In this document: piece after piece, positions 14,806 through 20,180 of the stretch
Position numbering within the stretch: the first letter of the stretch is position 1
Layout: the number at the start of each line of letters is the position of its first letter
Source: a virus
Strand: one strand, 5' to 3'
IMG/VR virus record: IMGVR_UViG_3300017530_000153
Coordinates: 1-20,391 of that record
DNA: 20,391 bases
Notes under the pieces: model-generated
Told to the model about the DNA's origin: nothing
Database searches by the model: none
What the model saw: the letters and a program-made list of their open reading frames with translations, nothing else
Made by a program: the position numbers and the translations under genes

Positions 14806-14835
14806 AACTACTAATGTACCCACAATGTAGTAGTT
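14806..14835. repeat. Inverted repeat at the end of the leftward block
   Basis: AACTACTA (14806-14813) pairs with TAGTAGTT (14828-14835) around a 14-base loop that can itself form a small TGT/ACA stem. It lies one base past the stop of the last leftward gene. It is AT-rich with no clear T run, so it may be a 3' stabilising structure rather than a terminator. Confidence 0.55.
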
Positions 14836-14836
14836 C

Positions 14837-15016
14837 CTAGCGACGAGTTTCCCTCCAGATCTCCAAGGCCACAGTATCTAGGTCCTTACTATCGCCTCGT
14901 ACTAGATACTTGGCTAGTACGTTTCTGATCCTTCGTACCGCCTCTCGTTGTTTCCCGGTGCCCGGTACTAAGTTTGTTAGGTCTGGCTTCTCTCGTGGGA
15001 TATACTCTTCGGTCAC
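14837..15016 (-). CDS. Small 59-aa basic helical protein, unknown
   Basis: A 59-residue frame starting at GTG 15016 in a GTGA overlap with the resolvase stop, preceded by GGAGAGG six bases upstream, and ending at TAG (14839-14837) just before the intergenic hairpin. The product begins MTEEYIPREKPDLTN, then has a basic helix (KQREAVRRIRNVLAKYLVRGD) and a second helix ending RETRR. The coupling overlap, ribosome site and protein-like composition support a real gene. I do not recognise the family; the basic helices would suit nucleic-acid binding or a small accessory to the resolvase. Confidence 0.65.
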   Translation of the reverse strand: MTEEYIPREKPDLTNLVPGTGKQREAVRRIRNVLAKYLVRGDSKDLDTVALEIWRETRR

Positions 15017-15426
15017 TTCAACCTCTCCAGTAGGGTTTCGTCGTTCAGTTTGAATGCTCGAAAGTATAGCAAGTGGCGTAATGCATCCATTGCGTGAGGC
15101 TCGCCAGGCTCCCAGAGTCCTAATTTCTTGATCTTCTTGTCCGTCCAGAATCTCTTGCCTTGTGCTGGTGTTTGAGAGAGGATCGGTGTACTCGTTCGTT
15201 CGGCGTACAGCTTAATCACCCCTATGGCTTCCACTGGTCGTAGGTCCACCTTGTCCCTGCGCTGATACAAAAAACTCTCGTATACGATCATATCGGGCTG
15301 GCCCGTGTGGAGTACAGCCCACACGCCCGTGAGCCCTTTGATCTGCATCAGTGTCACGTTGGTTCCTTCTTGGAACGCTACTCCGGTGGTATACCCTGGA
15401 TCAAAGGCAATGATATTCTGTGACAT
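15013..15426 (-). CDS. RuvC-like Holliday junction resolvase
   Basis: A 137-residue protein with a RuvC/RNase H fold signature: NIIAFDPGYTTGVA (Asp9 in the first strand), IVYESF (Glu50) and PHAMDALRHLLY (Asp114, His118). These are the acidic metal-binding positions expected for phage RuvC-like endonucleases. It probably resolves branched replication or recombination intermediates before packaging, cutting symmetrically across four-way junctions. The length is a little short for bacterial RuvC (about 170), as is common for phage members. AAGGAGAG lies four bases before the ATG at 15426. The gene follows the only sizeable untranslated spacer in the leftward block, so it may have its own promoter. 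Confidence 0.8.
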   Translation of the reverse strand: MSQNIIAFDPGYTTGVAFQEGTNVTLMQIKGLTGVWAVLHTGQPDMIVYESFLYQRRDKVDLRPVEAIGVIKLYAERTSTPILSQTPAQGKRFWTDKKIKKLGLWEPGEPHAMDALRHLLYFRAFKLNDETLLERLK

Positions 15427-15540
15427 AGTCTCTCCTTGATTAGACTTGAGTTAGACTCTCGAAGATAGATTCGCGCACTAAGTGTACAGAGCAATAGAAT
15501 GCCGCGGTTAGACCTCAAGAGACTCTGTTAAACCTAGGCA
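15427..15540. promoter_or_regulatory. Spacer with repeated 7-mers, possible regulatory region
   Basis: This 114-base gap is the only untranslated stretch of note inside the leftward block. It holds AGACTCT at 15453-15459 and again at 15520-15526. AGAGACTCT at 15518-15526 is a perfect short palindrome. An inverted copy (AGTCTCT) lies at 15427-15433, and a CTTGAG/CTCAAG pair lies at 15445-15450 and 15514-15519. On the minus strand TTGAGG and TATTGC are spaced 16 apart, but the -10 match is poor. I see no confident promoter. Confidence 0.35.
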
Positions 15541-15843
15541 CTACGAGGTTTGCTCTAGCTCGTTTAACTGAGCTTGTAGTTCGTCTATCCTCGCTTCGAT
15601 ACGTGCCTTCCTCTTGGCAGTGGAAGCTTGGCGGATGCGGTGTACGTCAAGGTTATCTGGATCATCGAAATTGGATCTGTCACCGTCAATGAATCGGACC
15701 CTCTCATCATATTCGAGCGGTCTACCGATCTGTCGCTCCGCAGTAAGCCGGTGAGTAAGCTCCCATCCTCTTGCGGTTCTAGTGTAATGATAACCATTTG
15801 CTGCTACTCTCGTGTCTCCTGGCTTACTTTTCTGTCCGCGCAT
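15541..15843 (-). CDS. HNH-fold protein lacking catalytic histidines, with C-terminal coiled coil
   Basis: A 100-residue protein resembling the HNH_3 group of phage HNH proteins: NGYHYTR opening, THRLTAERQIGRPL (His31), then ERVRFIDGDRSNFDDPDNLDVH (about 47-68), matching the usual '(V/I)HHIDGDK.NN...NL' block. The two histidines expected before IDGD, one of them the catalytic base, are Arg50 and Phe51 here. Asp53, Asn58 and Asn64 remain. The C-terminal 30 residues form a likely coiled coil. It may bind DNA without cutting, for example as a regulator or replication accessory, or be a decaying homing-type nuclease. No strong ribosome site sits close to the ATG; it overlaps the preceding 49-aa gene by 20 bases. 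Confidence 0.6.
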   Translation of the reverse strand: MRGQKSKPGDTRVAANGYHYTRTARGWELTHRLTAERQIGRPLEYDERVRFIDGDRSNFDDPDNLDVHRIRQASTAKRKARIEARIDELQAQLNELEQTS

Positions 15844-15973
15844 TCTTAAGCAACTCCTGTAGATGTACCTTTATTAGCTCTAGCGCCTGTTCTGGTGTGA
15901 AGCCTGCTGTTATATACGACGAATACATCTCATGAAAGGCTGCTGCTCCTTCGTTTAAGGTCCAGTCACTCAT
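15824..15973 (-). CDS. Small 49-aa protein, unknown
   Basis: A 49-residue frame starting at ATG 15973 in an ATGA overlap with the stop of the 84-aa gene and ending at TAA (15826-15824), 20 bases inside the HNH-like gene. The product (MSDWTLNEGAAAFHEMYSS, then an AGFTPEQALELIKVHLQELLKN helix) is strongly helical. Short proteins with an 'AGFT..QAL.L' helix occur often in actinobacterial phages. The overlap arrangement matches the rest of the operon. I cannot give a function. Confidence 0.65.
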   Translation of the reverse strand: MSDWTLNEGAAAFHEMYSSYITAGFTPEQALELIKVHLQELLKNARTEK

Positions 15974-16224
15974 TCCTTATACCTTTCTACGACTATGTGA
16001 GATCCTAGATCCTTTACATAGAGAGAAGGTAGTACGGATCCAGGCGGCGTATGAGGTAGTTCCTCGCTTTCAACTTGGATGCCTATAGATCGTCGTTCGT
16101 AGTCAAACCACCACGAGCTGGGTACTACTTCGTAGCCCTCAGGTAGTACTAGGCCGTGTGTTATTACCTTATGAGCTAGGAGTTCTGGTATAAATGCAAT
16201 AGCTCTGTTGCGCTCTCGTATCAA
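15970..16224 (-). CDS. 84-aa protein, unknown
   Basis: An 84-residue protein whose only plausible start is TTG at 16224, forming a TTGA overlap with the polymerase stop. A GGGGTG stretch about seven bases upstream may serve as ribosome site. The sequence has a Trp-rich strand region (PSSWWFDYERRSIGIQV, about 35-51) and a Pro-rich loop, and looks like a small beta domain. No family is recognised. Its translational coupling to the DNA polymerase suggests a replication-linked role, but nothing in the sequence proves it. Confidence 0.55.
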   Translation of the reverse strand: MIRERNRAIAFIPELLAHKVITHGLVLPEGYEVVPSSWWFDYERRSIGIQVESEELPHTPPGSVLPSLYVKDLGSHIVVERYKE

Positions 16225-18611
16225 TCGAGTTCACCCCAATTCCTGCCAATTTTGATATCGATCGGAAATGGTACGAAGCCTTCCATTTTCTCGTAGGCCG
16301 TTTCCTCCATGACCGTTTTCATATGGTGTGCTATTTCGTCTGCCTCCTTCTGTGGTGCTTCCACAACAAGGGCATCGTGGATCGGTATCCTGAGTAGGTC
16401 CCAGAACCCGTCGCGAGCCAACCTGTTTGCCGACTCAAGTGTGATGTCTGATGCCGTGCTTTGAGGTAGAAACGATCTTGCTTCCTTAAGTACATCCTTA
16501 CGATTCTTTGACGTGATGAGCCAGAACCTTCTATGGCGTCCAAAGGGTGATACAAGATCGTCTCCTCCTAGTACTGTTTCCTCTATTTCCTCGATCCACT
16601 TCACTGTGTGTGGGATGACCTCAAAGAAGGCGTTGATATAATCCTGAGCCTCCCTTGTTGACATGTTATGCTCCATGCCTAAGGAATATGCTTCCCTACC
16701 ATAAGCGAGTCCAAAGACAACCGCTTTCGCACGGACTCTCTGTTCCTTCGTGAAGTTTTCGCCATAGAATCTTCGAGCCACTTCGCTATGAATGTCTCTG
16801 GACTCGTCGGAAAAGACCTCTCGGAAGTAAGCATCCCTAGCCAGGCAACAAACCACTCGAAGTTCAGCTTGCCTGTAGTCAGCCTGGATAAAGACGTTAT
16901 CAGGAGTTGAAGGTATGAATTGTCTACGGAGTCGAGATCCTCTTGTGATGTTTTGAAGGTTAGGGTTACGTGAAGAGAGCCGTCCTGTGACCGTCCCGTG
17001 CATAAGGAAGTCAGTGAAAACTCTTGGCCTATCGTCGATGGTGACTGTTCGTTTTCTGATTCCTTCGATGTAGGTTCCATATGCCTTGGCCTCCTTCTTG
17101 AACTCCAGGTGTATCTTGCAGAAGTCGTATAGGGCCGCGTTACCTCTCTTAGCGGCAGCTTCCATTACAGCTACGATAGTTTCCTTACGCGTGTTTCTAA
17201 CCCGCTTGTTAAACTGTTCCTGTAGAGCTACGCTCACCTGCTGCCACGAGTTCGGGTTGTAGCTAGCGTTCTCTACGATCTCCCTTAAGGTACTAAGGTG
17301 GTCCTGAATAGTGGCTTGAACCTCTTCGCCGATCTCCTTGTTATAGTCAAGGTCTACACCAAGTCCGTTCATCTCCATCCGCATTAAGGTAGGTGACGTT
17401 CGAACCAGGAAGTCGTGAAGATCACTGAGTCCTTCGTGCTCGAGCTCTTCCTGAAGATTGTCTTTGAGTAGATAAGTATTGGACGCATCATAGGCGTTAT
17501 ACTTATAGAGTAAGTCACGTGGTGCGGCTGCGTAGTTCTTCCCGATAAAAGAGCGACGAAACTCAGCCTTCCAATCTGGTGATCCGAGTCTCTCAATCGC
17601 AAGTTGATCGAGAGAATGCGTTCCACGTCTCTCATCAAGGCAATAGTGAGCGAGCATTGTATCGAACGCCAATCCATTTAAGGCTCCTTCGGGATTGAAC
17701 TGGTAGAGGCCGGCCATGTCGAACTTTCCATTCTGTGCAATAATTCGCTTGTGTCCCAAGATGTCGCCGATGAGACTGCGAACAAGTCCGTTCTGACTTG
17801 GACCCTCACCCACGACAAAGGCAGCATTTGCTCTGTGAGAGAATCCAACACAAAGGAGTTGGTATTGATCTGGTCTTCCAAGGTCGGTATCCTTTTCGAT
17901 ACCGACCTCAATATCGACTGCAACCTCCTGAAGTCGCTTGGTGTTAAGGAGCTCTCGAAGGGCGAGAGTCGCCCCATGTGTATCGTCAAAGATTCTGATC
18001 GTAGGTACAGTCCAATTTCTAGTGCCATATGCTTCTCCTTTCAGCGCTGACTTAATCTTTCCAAAGTCGGTGATGATGTCTGGGAAGCTACCCGGATTGT
18101 ATAGTGCCGCTGCTGGGTGAAAAGTAGGGATAACCCTAATGTCGCCATCCAGGACTTCGGTCGACTTCGGAGGTCCAACTCTAGATTTGGTGATTGCCAC
18201 GTCATTTCCAAGTATAGTCTTCGTGGCGTAATTGCCGAGACTGACAACGACCTTCGGTCGACGTTCTTCGATCTCCCATACCAGTCGATTCTTACAGGCC
18301 CGTATCGCCGGTGTAGGTGGGTTGGAGTTGTCTTTTGGTCTACAGAGGCATGTGTTGGTGACGAAAACACCCTCTCGGGAGATTCCGGCGTGCGATAGTA
18401 TCTGGTCCAATAGTTTTCCTGCTGCTCCGACAAAAGGTTTACCTTCCCTTGCTTCGTTAAGTCCCGGTGCTTCTCCTACTAGTACTACGTCTGCCTGGTC
18501 AGGTCCGTCACTAGGTACGAAAACACTGTCAGTATATAGAGGACAGATCTCGCATTCAGCTAGTGGGTGTTTTCGAACGACGTCCACAGGAGCACTTACA
18601 TTTGCCTCCAT
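16221..18611 (-). CDS. PolA-family DNA polymerase with N-terminal family-4 uracil-DNA glycosylase-like domain
   Basis: A 796-residue replicative polymerase. Residues about 14-190 match family-4 uracil-DNA glycosylases: GEAPG (46-50), FVGAAGKLL, HPAA (165-168), and four cysteines (20, 23, 90, 106) placed as iron-sulfur ligands. Residues about 205-390 are a DnaQ-like 3'-5' exonuclease with its motifs intact (Asp233/Glu235; Asn294/Asp298; Tyr371/Asp375). Residues about 405-796 are the PolA polymerase, with motif A Asp578, motif B Arg625/Lys629/Phe633/Tyr637 and motif C His745-Asp746. No 5'-3' exonuclease domain is present. A GTG at 18629 would add six residues, but the ATG at 18611 has AAAGGA five bases upstream, so I prefer it. 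The same architecture is known from phage SPO1-type polymerases. Confidence 0.9.
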   Translation of the reverse strand: MEANVSAPVDVVRKHPLAECEICPLYTDSVFVPSDGPDQADVVLVGEAPGLNEAREGKPFVGAAGKLLDQILSHAGISREGVFVTNTCLCRPKDNSNPPTPAIRACKNRLVWEIEERRPKVVVSLGNYATKTILGNDVAITKSRVGPPKSTEVLDGDIRVIPTFHPAAALYNPGSFPDIITDFGKIKSALKGEAYGTRNWTVPTIRIFDDTHGATLALRELLNTKRLQEVAVDIEVGIEKDTDLGRPDQYQLLCVGFSHRANAAFVVGEGPSQNGLVRSLIGDILGHKRIIAQNGKFDMAGLYQFNPEGALNGLAFDTMLAHYCLDERRGTHSLDQLAIERLGSPDWKAEFRRSFIGKNYAAAPRDLLYKYNAYDASNTYLLKDNLQEELEHEGLSDLHDFLVRTSPTLMRMEMNGLGVDLDYNKEIGEEVQATIQDHLSTLREIVENASYNPNSWQQVSVALQEQFNKRVRNTRKETIVAVMEAAAKRGNAALYDFCKIHLEFKKEAKAYGTYIEGIRKRTVTIDDRPRVFTDFLMHGTVTGRLSSRNPNLQNITRGSRLRRQFIPSTPDNVFIQADYRQAELRVVCCLARDAYFREVFSDESRDIHSEVARRFYGENFTKEQRVRAKAVVFGLAYGREAYSLGMEHNMSTREAQDYINAFFEVIPHTVKWIEEIEETVLGGDDLVSPFGRHRRFWLITSKNRKDVLKEARSFLPQSTASDITLESANRLARDGFWDLLRIPIHDALVVEAPQKEADEIAHHMKTVMEETAYEKMEGFVPFPIDIKIGRNWGELD

Positions 18612-18762
18612 GTCCTTCCTTTCTCCCACACAGGTGTGAACCTGAAAAGTAGGATGGAACCTCTTCGCAGGGTGCTTTTGCTAGCCACCCGTGAGAGCAG
18701 AGATCCTTCACGATCTTAAGCTCGTGATTCCGACTTCTCTGGAAGCTCTTCGGTTCTGTCAT
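18556..18762 (-). CDS. Small Cys-rich putative zinc-binding protein
   Basis: A 68-residue frame bridging the DpdA-like and polymerase genes, overlapping the first by 47 bases and the second by 56. It has a CSHGWLAKAPCEE segment and then HLCGRKEGHGGKCKCSCGRR, two Cys/His clusters like the small zinc-ribbon proteins common in actinobacterial phages. The ATG at 18762 has no good ribosome site; a GTG at 18711, four bases after the DpdA stop, would give 51 residues that keep both Cys clusters and avoid the overlap. If real it could act as a DNA-binding or adaptor protein. The 105-base gap between its neighbours argues for a gene here. Confidence 0.5.
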   Translation of the reverse strand: MTEPKSFQRSRNHELKIVKDLCSHGWLAKAPCEEVPSYFSGSHLCGRKEGHGGKCKCSCGRRSKTPTS

Positions 18763-19492
18763 AGTTTGCCCAATCTAGGTAGGTGTTGATGTTCGTTCTA
18801 ACTACTTTGTGATCCTTCGACATAGAGAAGTAGTCCTTTGGTCTTGGGAACCAAGGATCCATATTTGCTAAAACATAACCATCCAGGCCCATGTATATAG
18901 GAGCTGAAGTATCTATCCCTCTACCTACTCCTGTCTCTGCTAAGTATCCTACCTCATCCAAATGTTTGTTCGCTCCTAGAAAGTGAACCTCTAGGGCTCG
19001 GTTATAATCGTGCTTCTCTATAAAGTTCGCAACCTTAAACCTAGCGTGTCTGTCCTCTTGGTTTATCAGTCTTGGGATACCTATGGCAGTGACGTACATG
19101 AACTTGTTATCGGTAGCGATCATATCGATGGTCTGCATGACCTCTAGAATGGTACTGCCTTGCGCTACCATCATATAGCGATAGCCGTCTCTAGTGTAGC
19201 GGCTAAAGGCTAGTCCTTTAGCAATGGTGTCGTTAGCATCGCCCAGAGTATCAGGGATAACTATCTCGTGTGCTCCCAAGCCCTTTGCTATGGTATACAG
19301 GTGTTTGCTCCCAAACTCCAGACCCTCTGCAGCTCCATTGTCCAGAATTATAAAGTCCCCTTCATTGCTCCTTTTTTGATAGAAATCCTTGTATCTTTTC
19401 TCCTGGTATAAATGAGGCAGCACCAAGTGGTACTTGGTTGTCGCCCCATATCTCTTCAGAAGTGCTGGTGGATAAATCAATGCCACTTGCAT
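18716..19492 (-). CDS. dpdA: DpdA-like DNA transglycosylase (TGT fold)
   Basis: A 258-residue protein resembling the phage DpdA group of the tRNA-guanine transglycosylase superfamily, enzymes that exchange guanine in DNA for a 7-deazaguanine. Visible landmarks are an IYPPALLKRYG opening, FIILDNGAAEG (Asp51, the DSGGFQ-like position that acts as general base in TGT), EIVIPDTLGDA, MVAQG (Gln111-Gly112, base-binding loop), AIGIPRL, VHFLG and VGRGIDTSAP (Asp194, the likely nucleophile). It is shorter than bacterial TGT (about 370) and lacks the Cys-rich zinc site, as expected for phage DpdA. A FolE gene lies four genes upstream. The family call is from recognised motif order; catalysis is inferred. 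The substrate could be preQ0, preQ1 or another 7-deazaguanine. Confidence 0.78.
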   Translation of the reverse strand: MQVALIYPPALLKRYGATTKYHLVLPHLYQEKRYKDFYQKRSNEGDFIILDNGAAEGLEFGSKHLYTIAKGLGAHEIVIPDTLGDANDTIAKGLAFSRYTRDGYRYMMVAQGSTILEVMQTIDMIATDNKFMYVTAIGIPRLINQEDRHARFKVANFIEKHDYNRALEVHFLGANKHLDEVGYLAETGVGRGIDTSAPIYMGLDGYVLANMDPWFPRPKDYFSMSKDHKVVRTNINTYLDWANYDRTEELPEKSESRA

Positions 19493-19724
19493 TTAGGAGG
19501 TCCTCCATCATTCGCAATCGAACATACATGTATCGGCAATAGTTTGACATGTCGGCTAGTTCCTCTGCCGCCATTCTAATTAGGGGAGCTGTTAGGAAGG
19601 CTACGTCTCCGTACTCTTCCGCTCCCGTCTCGTGTCGTAGCTGAGTAAGAGTGTCGAACTCGTCACTCAGGTGCTGAACGTAGTCCAGTTCCTTAGTTGG
19701 ATCCTGTTCTGAATCTTCGGTCAT
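19362..19724 (-). CDS. MazG-like nucleotide pyrophosphohydrolase, second copy
   Basis: A 120-residue protein whose centre (EEYGDVAFLTAPLIRMAAEELADMSNYCRYMYVRL, about 36-70, read in two parts) shows the helix-turn-helix pattern of all-alpha NTP pyrophosphatases of the phage MazG-like type, with Glu36/Glu37/Asp40 and Glu54/Glu55/Asp58 as candidate magnesium ligands. The last 45 residues are not MazG-like and overlap the DpdA-like gene for 131 bases. AAGGAG sits five bases before ATG 19724; the gene overlaps the first MazG by 32 bases. It probably hydrolyses (d)NTPs to monophosphates, perhaps clearing nucleotides that compete with the phage's own pool. Confidence 0.65.
   Translation of the reverse strand: MTEDSEQDPTKELDYVQHLSDEFDTLTQLRHETGAEEYGDVAFLTAPLIRMAAEELADMSNYCRYMYVRLRMMEDLLNASGIDLSTSTSEEIWGDNQVPLGAASFIPGEKIQGFLSKKEQ
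19496..19506 (-). promoter_or_regulatory. Palindromic ribosome-binding site before the DpdA-like gene
   Basis: On the minus strand GGAGGACCTCC is followed by TAA and the ATG at 19492, so the GGAGG lies nine bases from the start. The bases are self-complementary (four pairs around GAC), so the site could be hidden in a small hairpin and opened when ribosomes translate the overlapping MazG-like gene. The stem is short, so this is tentative. Confidence 0.4.
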
Positions 19725-20013
19725 TATACTCCTTCTTTATCTCCCAGACCTCTTCTAGGTTTATGTTGAGTGCTCCTGCTAACAGCACTAGGTAAATCAG
19801 AACGTCTGGAAGTTCCGTTCCCAGACGGGTGGCGAGTTCAAAAGAGTCGAAATCACCTCGATGCCACTTCTTAAGATCATTGGCAATCTCACCGGCTTCG
19901 CCAACTAAACCTAAACCCATATGTAGTATTAGCTGTGCCCCATCTTTAGCTAGCTCAGGAAAGTATTCCTCAACGTCTCCGTACTCTAGCTCCTGAATTT
20001 CAAGTAGATGCAT
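19693..20013 (-). CDS. MazG nucleotide pyrophosphohydrolase
   Basis: A 106-residue single-domain MazG-type enzyme that splits (d)NTPs into monophosphate and pyrophosphate. The defining motifs are intact: GLVGEAGEIANDLKKW with Glu39/Glu42, then ELPDVLIYL with Glu67/Asp70, followed by a final helix EIKKEYNDRRF. The length is that of a single MazG domain. AAGGAGGT lies nine bases before ATG 20013. It begins in a TAATG overlap with the 55-aa gene and is followed by the second, divergent MazG-like gene. In phages such enzymes are thought to adjust nucleotide pools or alarmone levels; which applies here is unknown. Confidence 0.85.
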   Translation of the reverse strand: MHLLEIQELEYGDVEEYFPELAKDGAQLILHMGLGLVGEAGEIANDLKKWHRGDFDSFELATRLGTELPDVLIYLVLLAGALNINLEEVWEIKKEYNDRRFRTGSN

Positions 20014-20180
20014 TATTCTACTACCTCCTTCAACCTCTTACGTTCAGCCTTGAGTATCTTAAGCCTGTTGGACGTTTCTTCAATCAGTCCGTCTATCTTA
20101 TTAAGACGATTAAAAGCGTGAGAGAACCGCGCTTCTTTTTTACGCTCTTCGTCAGTCCACTCCTTATGTTTGCGACTCAT
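20013..20180 (-). CDS. Small 55-aa basic coiled-coil protein, unknown
   Basis: A 55-residue frame starting at ATG 20180 in an ATGA overlap with the FolE stop and ending at TAA (20015-20013), which overlaps the MazG start. The product is very rich in Lys, Arg and Glu (MSRKHKEWTDEERKKEARF, then NRLNKIDGLIEETSNRLKI) with heptad-like spacing of Leu/Ile, suggesting a coiled coil. Coupling at both ends and the strong ribosome site it carries for mazG support expression. No family is recognised. Confidence 0.65.
   Translation of the reverse strand: MSRKHKEWTDEERKKEARFSHAFNRLNKIDGLIEETSNRLKILKAERKRLKEVVE

Noticed and set aside
16679-17080. 133-codon minus-strand frame within the polymerase gene
   Set aside because: It lies on the same strand as the polymerase but in another frame, across the motif A and B region, and has no start signal or protein-like pattern.
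19371-19378. A-AAA-AAG slippery sequence in the MazG-like gene (minus strand)
   Set aside because: It is a classic -1 heptamer in the correct phase, but the DpdA-like frame is +1 relative to this gene, so a -1 slip would not join the two. No stimulator stem is evident.
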